Shown: piece after piece, positions 44,618 through 53,458 of the stretch | How the letters are laid out: every line of letters begins with the position of its first letter | How positions within the stretch are numbered: the first letter of the stretch is position 1 | NCBI GenBank assembly: GCA_021806345.1 | Contig: JAJZXP010000301.1 | Location: 1-64,000 of the forward strand | DNA length: 64,000 nt | From: Thermoplasmata archaeon | GTDB taxonomy: Archaea > Thermoplasmatota > Thermoplasmata > Thermoplasmatales > Thermoplasmataceae | Direction: 5' to 3' | Made by a program: the position numbers and the translations under genes | Notes under the pieces: generated by a model | Told to the model about the DNA's origin: nothing | Databases searched by the model: none | Seen by the model: the letters and a program-made list of their open reading frames with translations, nothing else

Positions 44618-45961
44618 TCAAGAATAATTTATAATCTTCTCAACCTTTTCCATTAATTCCTTTGCTTTCTCTTCGCTCTGTGAATGTGAAAATATACGAA
44701 TTATGGGTTCAGTTCCTGACGGTCTCATTAAAACCCAGTCATGGCCGTTCCTAACCTTGATTCCGTCTGTTTTATCCACTACATATGTGTTAAATTCGTT
44801 TACTATATCTACTTCTATCTTTTTGAAATCCTTCTCCGCCGGGACAGTCTTTCTAATTATAGAGAATTGTGGTATCTCTTTTATCAACTGGGATAGCTTC
44901 TTACCAGTACTTGACATTATGTCCATAACTATGGCGAGAGTCATAGCCCCATCCCTGCAGTACTGGTGGGATCCGTATATGATCCCTCCATTTTCCTCAC
45001 CTCCCAGAGTGGCTTTCTCCAGGATCATCGTTCTTGAAACTATTGGTGCACCCACTCTTGTCCTTACGACAGTTGCACCCTTTTTGTTGCAAATTTCTTC
45101 GATGGCATCTGAGGAACTGACAGGTGTGACAACCTTATCACCCTTTTTAACAAAATATTGAACAAAAAGCGAGAGTGTTTTGTCTCCGTCTATAAAATTG
45201 CCCGTTTCATCTATGAAAACGGTTCGATCTGCATCCCCATCATGAGCAACTCCAAAATCAAAATCTCGCGAAGACACTAACGATATCAAATGCTTCAAAT
45301 TTGCAGGTTTAGGTTCAGATTCTCTTGAAGTGAATAAACCATCTGGATTTGCATTTAGCGTGACCGTTTTACAGTTCATCTTCTGTAAAAGAGTAGGAGT
45401 TGTCTCGAATGCTGCCCCATTACCCAAGTCAGCACACACTTTGAAATTGCTATTTCTGATTCCCTCTAAATTTACCTTTCTTATCACTCCATCGATGTAG
45501 TCTGCGGATCCGGTGTTGTCGCTTGTATTAGTTCCAACGGATTTCCAGCTTGATACTGTAAAATTTTTCTGAAAATATATGGTTTCTATTTCCACTTCCT
45601 TCTCCCTTGCAAGTTCAGTGCCATCATCATCTATGCATTTAATTCCATTGAACTGGGGAGGATTGTGAGACGCTGTAATCATGACACCTGGTATATGGTG
45701 CATCTTGCAGTAATATTGGATTCCAGGAGTAGGCATAATACCAATCTTCACCACGTCTGTACCTGTGGAAACTATTCCAGCGTTGACGGCTTCAAGAATC
45801 ATGTCCTTCGATAATCTGTTATCCGATCCCAGAGCTACTTTTCCCTTAAAATAAGTACCAATTGCCTTTCCAACAGCGACACAAAAGTCTGCAGTCAGTT
45901 CCTGATTAGGTATCCCTCTGATACCATTCGTTCCAAAGAGCCTCTGTGTAACCTCTTCCAT
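44618..45961 (-). CDS. glmM: Phosphoglucosamine/phosphohexomutase
   Basis: A 447-residue alpha-phosphohexomutase. The phosphoserine loop is MITASHNPPQFNGIK with Ser98; the metal loop is GVAHDGDADRTVF; the sugar-binding loop is GGEENGGIIYGSH; and the C-terminal phosphate loop is RPSGTEPIIRIF. Archaeal enzymes of this group act on glucosamine 6-phosphate and often also on glucose or mannose phosphates. The opening FGTNGIRG favours phosphoglucosamine mutase. The start is ATG 45961; the 470 bases upstream hold only a transposon relic. Confidence 0.93.
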   Translation of the reverse strand: MEEVTQRLFGTNGIRGIPNQELTADFCVAVGKAIGTYFKGKVALGSDNRLSKDMILEAVNAGIVSTGTDVVKIGIMPTPGIQYYCKMHHIPGVMITASHNPPQFNGIKCIDDDGTELAREKEVEIETIYFQKNFTVSSWKSVGTNTSDNTGSADYIDGVIRKVNLEGIRNSNFKVCADLGNGAAFETTPTLLQKMNCKTVTLNANPDGLFTSRESEPKPANLKHLISLVSSRDFDFGVAHDGDADRTVFIDETGNFIDGDKTLSLFVQYFVKKGDKVVTPVSSSDAIEEICNKKGATVVRTRVGAPIVSRTMILEKATLGGEENGGIIYGSHQYCRDGAMTLAIVMDIMSSTGKKLSQLIKEIPQFSIIRKTVPAEKDFKKIEVDIVNEFNTYVVDKTDGIKVRNGHDWVLMRPSGTEPIIRIFSHSQSEEKAKELMEKVEKIINYS

Positions 45962-46205
45962 GAAACCATATGTCGAATTAATATTTTAATTGAAATTATC
46001 AATTTCTGGAAAACGAAAGGGAAGCAATAAAACCACTACACATTTGCATGTAGATACATGAACTCCCCTCAACAAAGCATCCTTGTGCAATAGTGGTATG
46101 GATATTTGTCCGCCCCTATAATATGGGAAGTCAGTTCCCTACGAAGGAAGTCGATTAAAATGTACTGTTCGAAGGATCACATAGTTTTCAGCGACATGTT
46201 TCTCT

Positions 46206-46412
46206 GTGAAGGGAATGGATAGCATGATTCAAACCCTGCTGGAATCATGTTGTGGTCTGATCCCAGAAAGGGATAACAAATAACCTTCTTCTCCCGATAA
46301 TTGAATACCAACTGGCCAACAGTTGCATTTAGATGAAACCATGTATAGGGGCATGGCAGTGACCAGCAGCAAGCTCCAGTCCTTCAGGGGCGGGAATTTA
46401 ACTGCATATTGA
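46206..46412 (+). pseudogene. Decayed 3' end of a TnpB (IS605 OrfB) gene
   Basis: The frame beginning at GTG 46206 contains CCGLIPERDNK, a stop, PSSPDN, a stop, then IPTGQQLHLDE and VTSSKLQSFRGGN before a final stop. Live TnpB proteins end with C-GL-x2-RDxNAxxNI and then xxPTGxxExxxxE...SxxxEAGS, so the order matches with two in-frame stops. The 470-base stretch 45962-46431 has no other gene. GCTCCAGTCCTTCAGGGGCGGG at the end may be the old right end. Supported by pattern only. Confidence 0.45.
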
Positions 46413-46431
46413 ACAATATGTATAAAACAGT

Positions 46432-47505
46432 TCAATTCTTGTAAAGATCATACGTTATGCCTCTCCAAACAATCTTTTCTTGTTTGTTCCCTTTCCACAG
46501 ATTCCAAACATAGAAAAATGGCAGGAGTATCTGTATGAAAATAAAAACAAATTTTTTCTCTTTTAACCTGCGGTACATCTTGATTTCGTTGAGCAAGAGT
46601 GGAAGAAAAAGTACGCTGAACAGTGGTGAAATGAAAATTGACAAAATAGTAGACCCTGCAATCAGAAGGGATGACGAGCCATAGATCAAAACTCCCAGAG
46701 AATATGCTCTTTTCTTATTGCTGAGAAGTAATGAAGTTTGTCGCAGTGACCACTCCCTAAAAACCTTCCAGTTATCTGGAGAGAAAATCGTGACTTCCGC
46801 GTCTTCCACGTATGCTATTTTTTTGTTGTTTCTCTTGCATATTTCAGTCAGAGCCATATCGTCTGAAATGTTTGTATCAAACCAATTTAGGTCCTCATCA
46901 TTTATCAGGGAATTTCTAAATGCCAGTGAACCACCCCATCCGAAAACTGTCATTTTCGATTGCATCATACTGTTACCTACAAACCCCCAAGCTGTTTTGA
47001 ACTTGGACCAAAACCCATCTACCGGAGAAAAATAGGGAAATGTTGTCGAAATTCCATATGAATCATCAAGGAGTGGCTGAAGCATTTTCGTAAGCCATTT
47101 TGAACCTACATATATATCAGAATCCGCAATTATATAGGTGTCGTAATCCCTATTTTTCCTTATTGCTGTAGTTATTGCCTTGACCTTTCCACTTCCCTTT
47201 GTATTATTGCTTGAAATTAAATATTCTATATTTTCACTCTTGAGCGAATCAATGGCAGGATCCTCTTCTGAGTCTACAACTGCAACAATCTTATAGCGCT
47301 TGTATTCCTGGTTGCAAAGGCTTCTAAAGTTTTGGCGTTGATTATAATCCGTACCCTTACATGGAAGAACAACTAGAGTTTTGAAATCGGGTTCACCAGT
47401 ATATTTGGTCCTATTCAGTCTGGGAATTGATAAAAATAACTGAAAAAAGAAAATCAGTATGAAAAAACCTATAATGATATAGAATAAAATATGAAAGAAA
47501 TTCAT
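46432..47505 (-). CDS. Family 2 membrane glycosyltransferase
   Basis: A 357-residue protein. One N-terminal membrane helix (~5-27) precedes a GT-A domain with TLVVLPCKGTD, IIADSDIYVG (DxD-type), GWGGSLAFRN, and DDMALTEICKRN. EWSLRQTSLLLSNKKR is a Q-x-x-RW-like segment of ceramide glucosyltransferase-type (GT21) enzymes. Two or three C-terminal helices follow (~265-335). It would add a sugar to a lipid on the inner face of the membrane. The start is ATG 47505, two bases after the aEF1-beta stop. Confidence 0.85.
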   Translation of the reverse strand: MNFFHILFYIIIGFFILIFFFQLFLSIPRLNRTKYTGEPDFKTLVVLPCKGTDYNQRQNFRSLCNQEYKRYKIVAVVDSEEDPAIDSLKSENIEYLISSNNTKGSGKVKAITTAIRKNRDYDTYIIADSDIYVGSKWLTKMLQPLLDDSYGISTTFPYFSPVDGFWSKFKTAWGFVGNSMMQSKMTVFGWGGSLAFRNSLINDEDLNWFDTNISDDMALTEICKRNNKKIAYVEDAEVTIFSPDNWKVFREWSLRQTSLLLSNKKRAYSLGVLIYGSSSLLIAGSTILSIFISPLFSVLFLPLLLNEIKMYRRLKEKKFVFIFIQILLPFFYVWNLWKGNKQEKIVWRGITYDLYKN

Positions 47506-47507
47506 TC

Positions 47508-47774
47508 TCAGACCAGGCTCATGTCTTCAGCATCAACCTGTCCTACACCCTTTATATTCCTGAGTGTTTCCTCTATCCTGTCCTGTTCCCCTTCCTGATC
47601 TTTTACAACAACTTCCAGGTTGAGTTTCTTTAAACCGAAGGCTATGTCCCTCTGTTCAAGATTAGATATTCTGCACTTTCCCTCTAGTTTTGCCCTGAGT
47701 TCTTTCTCTATGACTGCTAAATCCATTGAAGAATCTTCAGGCAATATGGAAAATGTGATGGCAACATCAGCCAT
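47508..47774 (-). CDS. ef1b: Translation elongation factor aEF1-beta
   Basis: An 88-residue guanine-nucleotide exchange factor for aEF1-alpha. It matches the archaeal family end to end: VAITFSILPEDSSMDLAVIE, RDIAFGLKKLNLEVVVKDQEG, and NIKGVGQVDAEDMSLV. The acidic C-terminus is typical. A zinc-ribbon gene lies eight bases upstream, the standard archaeal pairing. Confidence 0.96.
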   Translation of the reverse strand: MADVAITFSILPEDSSMDLAVIEKELRAKLEGKCRISNLEQRDIAFGLKKLNLEVVVKDQEGEQDRIEETLRNIKGVGQVDAEDMSLV

Positions 47775-47782
47775 TCAATCAC

Positions 47783-47950
47783 CTATGGTCCCACGAAATT
47801 GCACTTTTCGCAGGTGTACGCTGTGTTATGTTCTCTGCAATTTCTGCATCGTCCTATTATGCTTTCTCCACATTGCGGGCAATCAAATAAGGAATAACCT
47901 TCGCCTACGAGACCTTTCCCACATGAACTGCAATCTTCCCTGTTTCCCAT
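47783..47950 (-). CDS. Small zinc-ribbon protein (HVO_2753-like)
   Basis: A 55-residue protein from ATG 47950. It carries four CxxC pairs, in DCSSCGKGL, FDCPQCGES, RCRNCREHN and YTCEKCNFVGP. This is the small archaeal protein encoded directly upstream of aEF1-beta in many genomes, with two zinc sites. Haloarchaeal members affect surface attachment and swarming, but a molecular role is not settled. Eight bases separate it from ef1b. Confidence 0.85.
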   Translation of the reverse strand: MGNREDCSSCGKGLVGEGYSLFDCPQCGESIIGRCRNCREHNTAYTCEKCNFVGP

Positions 47951-48074
47951 TAATTCATCCTCATTTTTCCACTTTATTTCAATTTGTTATTAATCTTTAT
48001 TCATTTTTGAAGTCATTTCTCCATCTTTATCAGCTTTCTACAAGAATATATTATAATCATAAACATTCACCTTT

Positions 48075-48344
48075 ATGCATCTGGAAGTTTCATCAATAGA
48101 TGGAGGAAATTTGTTAAAAAATATTAATGCATTCAAATGCAGCGATGAACCCCCATATTTAGCAATAATGATCAGACCTTCACCGGGAATATGGGAGAAT
48201 TTAATGGATCAAAACTTTCTATTTATAAAAAAGGACAAATCCTACCTAAATGTAAGCATCAAGCAGAGAATTGAAGTTGGGGATTCGTCTATATTCTTTG
48301 TTACTTCAGAAAGCAAGGAATTTCTTAGTTTGTTGGAAGAATGA
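48075..48344 (+). CDS. Hypothetical protein upstream of fibrillarin (89 residues)
   Basis: I do not recognise this protein. It is soluble, has no cysteine cluster (a single Cys near residue 22), and mixes short strands and helices (YLAIMIRPSPGIWENLM, YLNVSIKQRIEVGDSSIFFV). Its stop is followed at once by the fibrillarin GTG, so the two are co-transcribed. In many archaea the partner nop5 precedes fibrillarin; this protein is far too short to be Nop5. Confidence 0.6.
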   Translation: MHLEVSSIDGGNLLKNINAFKCSDEPPYLAIMIRPSPGIWENLMDQNFLFIKKDKSYLNVSIKQRIEVGDSSIFFVTSESKEFLSLLEE

Positions 48345-49025
48345 GTGTTGATGGTTAAGAAAAAGTTCATAAATGAAAGAATTCAATTTATTAGAGACAA
48401 ATTATGTACTGAAACAGATTACAATACCTCAGTGTACGGGGAAAAGCTAATCAATTCCCATGGAATGCATTTTAGAACATGGGATCCTAAGCGAAGTAAG
48501 TTGAGTGCGTCCATAATTAATGGAATGAAGGACGTTCCCATCCTGGAGGATTCTACTGTGCTGTACTTGGGAGCATCCTTTGGAACCACTGTAAGCCATA
48601 TTTCTGATATTATCCCATTCGGAACTGTTTTTGCAGTAGAATTCTCTCCAGAGCCATTTGCGAAACTTTTAAAAATTTCTGAAAATAGGAAAAATATCTA
48701 TCCTCTATTGGAGAATGCGAGAATGCCAGAAAAGTACGGGTTCTTCTTAGAGAAAGATCCGGATGTTATTTATCAGGATATTTCACAGAGAGATCAGATC
48801 AATATACTTTCAGTCAATCTATCGTACTTCCATAAATGGCAATATGCAATTTTGGCACTTAAAACAACATCTATTGATTCCAGTAAAAAACCTAAAGATA
48901 TTTTGGAAGAATCGGTGAAGAAAATGAAATTGATAAAAAATATATACATAACTGAAGTAATCGATATTTCAAACTATCATAAAGGGCATTTTCTGATTGT
49001 AATGAGAAATATGGGGATCTCTTAA
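48345..49025 (+). CDS. flpA: Fibrillarin-like rRNA/tRNA 2'-O-methyltransferase
   Basis: A 226-residue SAM enzyme, catalytic part of the C/D box RNP. The Rossmann motif is VLYLGASFGTTVSHISDI; FAVEFSPEP, ENARMPEKY, DVIYQDISQRDQINI, and SIDSSKKP follow the family. The start is GTG 48345 or ATG 48351. Nop5 and L7Ae partners are not in the window. AlaRS follows 39 bases later. Confidence 0.94.
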   Translation: MLMVKKKFINERIQFIRDKLCTETDYNTSVYGEKLINSHGMHFRTWDPKRSKLSASIINGMKDVPILEDSTVLYLGASFGTTVSHISDIIPFGTVFAVEFSPEPFAKLLKISENRKNIYPLLENARMPEKYGFFLEKDPDVIYQDISQRDQINILSVNLSYFHKWQYAILALKTTSIDSSKKPKDILEESVKKMKLIKNIYITEVIDISNYHKGHFLIVMRNMGIS

Positions 49026-49064
49026 GCAAAGGAAACTTTATGAATTGGTTGAAAATGTCCAAAA

Positions 49065-51686
49065 ATGCAAGAGGAAAATGAAGAAATATTTAATCTAAAT
49101 TTCTTCAGAGAACTTAAATTTAATAGAATAAAGTGTAACAATTGTGGGAACTTTTTCTGGACAAAGGATTTCGAAAGGAAGACCTGTGGGGACCCTCCAT
49201 GCGATCAATACTCCTTTATAAACAATCCTGCAGGTAAAAAACCACTGAGCGTCAGCGAAGTAAGGGAACTCTTTCTCACATTCTTCGGCGAAGACCATAA
49301 GAGACTTAACTCATATCCAGTAGTCCCACGATGGAGATCAGACGTACTCCTTGTCAATGCTTCCATATACGTGTTCCAGCCTCACGTTACTTCAGGAATA
49401 GTGAAACCCCCCGGAAATCCTATTGTAATGTCTCAACCATCAATAAGAATGAATGACCTGGACCTAGTTGGAACATCGGGGCGGCATCTGACAACTTTCG
49501 AAATGATGTGTCACGACTCATTTAATTATAATGGAAAGGAAATATATTGGAAAGATGGAACAGTCTCAAGATGTTACAATTTCTTTACACTTGCCGTTGG
49601 AATAGAGGGAAAGGAGATCACATACAAGGAAAAGCCTTGGTCAGGTGGGGGAAATGCAGGAAATGCTTTAGAAGTGTTCATAAGGGGAGTTGAAGTGGGA
49701 ACGTTAGTTTTTATGAACCTGACGGAATCTCAGAACGGAAACGTTGTGGTAGATGGAAAAAAATACAGGGAAATGGACTTGAGAATTGTTGACACTGGAT
49801 ACGGTCTCGAAAGGATCAGCTGGTTGACAAAGGGATCCGCAAGTGTGTATGAATCCACGTTCCCAGAAGTGCTCGATCTTCTGCTTTTTAAATCGGGAAT
49901 TAACAGTGTAGAAAGGGATGAAATGGGTATTATAAGTAAAATTTACTCGAGAGACCCAAATGAACCAGTCGAAGAAATAGAAAGGGAAGTTAAGGATGCA
50001 ACAAAGGAATCAGATGTACTGGACTGGAATAAAGTGGAACTCATTCGCCAAGCCTACATTCTGGGAGATCATACCAGATCGATATTGCATATGTCAAGAG
50101 ACTATGTGATGCCCAGTAACGTAAAGGTAGGATACCTCATGCGTATGCTCATGAGAAGATCATTCAGAGCAATGGAGTTTCTGAATTTGGATGTTGATAT
50201 TCTTGATATTATTGATATGCACTTAAACAGTTTGAGATCCATAATCTCTGATTACCCGAAGGAGTTTCTAAGAGAGATTCTCAAAGATGAGAAAGTGAAA
50301 TATGAGAGATCTATGAAGGAAGGGAAGGATATCATAGAAAAAATGATAAAAAGGAAGAAAAATATAGATATCGAAGACCTCATAGTTTTATACGATTCAT
50401 ATGGGATAATTCCAGAATATGCCCAAAAAATAGCCTGGAGTTCTGGGGTCAGGATAAATATCCCTATGAATCTCCATGAACTAATCGTTAACCGGCACGA
50501 GACAGAAGAAGATAGTAAGGAAACTAACAGTACCCCATCGTCATTAGAGGGGTTAGAAACAAGGCCACTATATTACGATGATGTTAAAATGAAGGAGTTT
50601 ACGGCCATTGTTCTTGGATCAGAATCTAACTTAATAGTTCCAAATCAGACGGCATTTTACCCGACAGGTGGAGGTCAACCCCACGATACTGGATATTTCG
50701 AATTGGGTAGAAAGAAACTCAATGTTAGTAATGTATACAAATCAGGCAATGCAATCATTCACGAACTGGATGGAAACTTGGAAAAAGGCAGTCGTATAAA
50801 AGGATATGTTGATCAATTCAGAAGACACAGGCTGATGCTTCATCACTCAGCTACACATCTCATGGTAGGAGTCCTGAGAAAGGTTCTTGGAGAGCAGGTA
50901 TGGCAGGCTGGAGCTCAAAAGGGAGTGGATACCTCAAGGCTGGACTTCACATACAACAGGAAGATTACACGGGAAGATATAGAAAACATAGAACACGCTT
51001 TGCTTCAGGAAATTGTACTGAACAGGAAAATAAGTGTCCGGCACGTTGATTGGAACGAGGCGATTAAAAAGTATGGATCCAGGTTATTTGAGGGAGGGGC
51101 TCCCTTAAGTAAAAAATTGAGGATTGTGGAAATAGAAGGACTGGATGTAGAAGGATGTGGTGGAACCCACCTTTCTTCCACAGGAGAAATCGGCTTCATT
51201 AAGATCGTGAGTATGGAAAGCGTGCAGGAAAACATATACAGAGTTGTATTTGCTGCAGGGGATGCAGCACTGGATATCGTAGAAAAAACATGGAATGAAA
51301 TGATAGAGATTAAAAAAGAAGTAAGATCTACCGAAAATACACTTAGCAAAGTAAAAAGCACGGTAGATGAGATGATTTCTCTCAGAAAACGGCTTGGAGA
51401 TCTGCATAAAGAGATCGCAGAAGAAAAAATTAAATCTGCAAAACCGATAATTGAGAGCAATTTCGAATATATCCAACTTAATCTTTCAGATTCAGATATG
51501 ATAAAATTAGCCATTCCTGCGATTCTTTCCATGGGAAAAAATGCAATAATTTCTGGAAAGGGGAATAAAACAATAGTATCAAGGGATAATGATGTTCTGT
51601 CATTCCTATATCATAAACTGACAAATCAAGAACTATCTCAGAGGGGACCTGTTGTTTCCCTATCTTTGAAAGATATGATAAGTTAA
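49065..51686 (+). CDS. alaS: Alanyl-tRNA synthetase, archaeal type
   Basis: An 873-residue class II synthetase. The archaeal N-terminal extension has CNNCGNFFWT and CGDPPC. Catalytic-domain motifs include FQPHVTSGIVKPPGNP and LEVFIRGVEVG. The editing domain has LHHSATHLMVGVLRK and VEGCGGTHLSSTGEIG, with His and Cys metal ligands. A helical and DHHA1-like C-terminal region ends at ~870. Length matches archaeal AlaRS. Confidence 0.97.
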   Translation: MQEENEEIFNLNFFRELKFNRIKCNNCGNFFWTKDFERKTCGDPPCDQYSFINNPAGKKPLSVSEVRELFLTFFGEDHKRLNSYPVVPRWRSDVLLVNASIYVFQPHVTSGIVKPPGNPIVMSQPSIRMNDLDLVGTSGRHLTTFEMMCHDSFNYNGKEIYWKDGTVSRCYNFFTLAVGIEGKEITYKEKPWSGGGNAGNALEVFIRGVEVGTLVFMNLTESQNGNVVVDGKKYREMDLRIVDTGYGLERISWLTKGSASVYESTFPEVLDLLLFKSGINSVERDEMGIISKIYSRDPNEPVEEIEREVKDATKESDVLDWNKVELIRQAYILGDHTRSILHMSRDYVMPSNVKVGYLMRMLMRRSFRAMEFLNLDVDILDIIDMHLNSLRSIISDYPKEFLREILKDEKVKYERSMKEGKDIIEKMIKRKKNIDIEDLIVLYDSYGIIPEYAQKIAWSSGVRINIPMNLHELIVNRHETEEDSKETNSTPSSLEGLETRPLYYDDVKMKEFTAIVLGSESNLIVPNQTAFYPTGGGQPHDTGYFELGRKKLNVSNVYKSGNAIIHELDGNLEKGSRIKGYVDQFRRHRLMLHHSATHLMVGVLRKVLGEQVWQAGAQKGVDTSRLDFTYNRKITREDIENIEHALLQEIVLNRKISVRHVDWNEAIKKYGSRLFEGGAPLSKKLRIVEIEGLDVEGCGGTHLSSTGEIGFIKIVSMESVQENIYRVVFAAGDAALDIVEKTWNEMIEIKKEVRSTENTLSKVKSTVDEMISLRKRLGDLHKEIAEEKIKSAKPIIESNFEYIQLNLSDSDMIKLAIPAILSMGKNAIISGKGNKTIVSRDNDVLSFLYHKLTNQELSQRGPVVSLSLKDMIS

Positions 51687-51717
51687 TAAACTAATATTTT
51701 TATTACGTTAAGGATAA

Positions 51718-53454
51718 ATGAGTAAGGGAGGAAGCAGAAGATACGAAGAGGCGATTGTTGGAGCAATTTCCTCATATTTTACGATTTCTCATATCGATGA
51801 GGAAAGTGGAGTATATACCTTTAAAATTCCAAAAAAGAGTTACGATCCTGAAAAATTCAGGCTCTTGTATTATCAACTGAGGACGACTGGGTACTATGCT
51901 TACAGCAACGGAGAAGATGAGATAATAGTTTTCAAAAAATCTGTAAACCCGAGAAAAAATAAACTTAAGGTACTCTTGCTCGTTCTTACTCTCTTAACCA
52001 TATTTTACGCAGGTTACAGTTACTCTTCCACTTATTATGTGACTTTCCCCCCCATTAAGGTAGCTTTATTCGCTACAATATTTTTCCTCATTCCAGTCTC
52101 ATCAATTCTTTTTGTGAGAGAACTCCCAAAATACTTATTAAGAAAGAAAAGAAAACAGAGTTATTCTTTACCAATCCTCGTTCCCAATCCGTTTTTAATG
52201 GGAACCATGGGAATTATTAACAGTACAGATGAGCCGTTTTTAAATCCAAACGACGAAATAACTGCAGGATTTGTCTCAATTGTCAGCGGTTTTGGTTTTT
52301 CCATAATTTTAATGATTCTTGGATATATGGGATTTTCACTTTACAATGGTCACTATCTACCAACAGATGGAGCTCTCAGTGCGCTGTACTCTCCAGTTTT
52401 CATAAAATACTTAGGAGGAAGATTCATTCCGGACTTTGGATATTTAGATCCTCTGTCCCTGTCAGGCTGGGTAGGAATAACTTTCACGGCATTCAATAGT
52501 TTCCCAATTGGATTAATGGACGGTGGATTACTACTTTCCGGGATGAAAAGAACATTAAGGGTAAACATTTCTTATATTTTCCTTACAGTAATGGTGGCTA
52601 TCTCTCTAACCTACCTATCATGGTTGATATTACCACTGTTTTTAGCTTCTCTTGGAATGGGAACCATAGAACCTGCAGACTCAAATGTTACTATTTCAAA
52701 CAGAAAAACAATTTCAATTCTGACAACGGTTCTGGTAATTGGTGTTATCGCTCTTACACCATTTCCCGTCCATCAGTCGAGTCCTGTGGTAAGCATCAGT
52801 GAGTCCGGTCAATGGCAAATTGTAGGAAATGTCACTTCAAATCAGGCTAAGTTTGAAATTAATATAACGAACATCGGGCTGATCAGTGTGGAACCAGCAT
52901 TCTCCATTTCGCCCAGTATGCCAATGGAAGTTGCAACAACATCTGGTCTCATTCTTCCGGGACAAACGAGTGACTTTTCCATAACACTCAACACAACAGA
53001 TTCCTGTCTTGGTCTCCAAGATGTTAAATTAGGAGTTCTGGTTGGCACAATACAGAAAACCATTGACTTAAATTATCTTAAGCTAAATTCTTCTGATTCG
53101 TTCACCCATACAATAGTTGACGTTTCAAATAAAACAGGAAACAACTTTACAAATATTACCTTTTCAAACAGGGGCCTTACGTATCAGAATGTAACACTTG
53201 CAATCGCCGGACCAATGTGGTGGCATTATAAAGTAAGCATCAACGATAGCTCTTATGGTAATAATGAATTCAAAGTTCTAACATTTACTGGATCAGGATC
53301 AAACACAACAGGTGGAATAACATTTCCAATGGCAGGAGCTTCGAGTTCATTTAGTTATATCACCGTATCATTACAGTATAACAAAATTCCAGAAATACCC
53401 ATATACGTGGCAATTTACAACAACACTTATACAGGTAGTGTCGCTATCTTATAG
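51718..53454 (+). CDS. Site-2-protease-fold membrane protein without the HExxH motif
   Basis: A 578-residue protein. After a ~75-residue soluble head come membrane helices at ~83-103 and ~113-133, then VRELPKYLLRKKRK (134-138 = RELPK) where S2P/EGY-type proteases have HELGH. SLPILVPNPFLMGTMGIINS aligns with the SLPYFIPxPF-x-GTFGAxI region, and FNSFPIGLMDGG with the N-x2-PIGxLDGG motif holding the third zinc ligand (Asp268). Both His are replaced, so zinc proteolysis is unlikely. From ~345 to the end is an outward-facing Ser/Thr/Asn-rich beta domain with many N-glycosylation sequons. It may be a receptor or scaffold. Confidence 0.65.
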   Translation: MSKGGSRRYEEAIVGAISSYFTISHIDEESGVYTFKIPKKSYDPEKFRLLYYQLRTTGYYAYSNGEDEIIVFKKSVNPRKNKLKVLLLVLTLLTIFYAGYSYSSTYYVTFPPIKVALFATIFFLIPVSSILFVRELPKYLLRKKRKQSYSLPILVPNPFLMGTMGIINSTDEPFLNPNDEITAGFVSIVSGFGFSIILMILGYMGFSLYNGHYLPTDGALSALYSPVFIKYLGGRFIPDFGYLDPLSLSGWVGITFTAFNSFPIGLMDGGLLLSGMKRTLRVNISYIFLTVMVAISLTYLSWLILPLFLASLGMGTIEPADSNVTISNRKTISILTTVLVIGVIALTPFPVHQSSPVVSISESGQWQIVGNVTSNQAKFEINITNIGLISVEPAFSISPSMPMEVATTSGLILPGQTSDFSITLNTTDSCLGLQDVKLGVLVGTIQKTIDLNYLKLNSSDSFTHTIVDVSNKTGNNFTNITFSNRGLTYQNVTLAIAGPMWWHYKVSINDSSYGNNEFKVLTFTGSGSNTTGGITFPMAGASSSFSYITVSLQYNKIPEIPIYVAIYNNTYTGSVAIL

Positions 53455-53458
53455 GTAA

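Noticed and set aside
46229..46435. Minus-strand 68-codon frame
   Set aside because: Antisense to the TnpB-like remnant and without family features.
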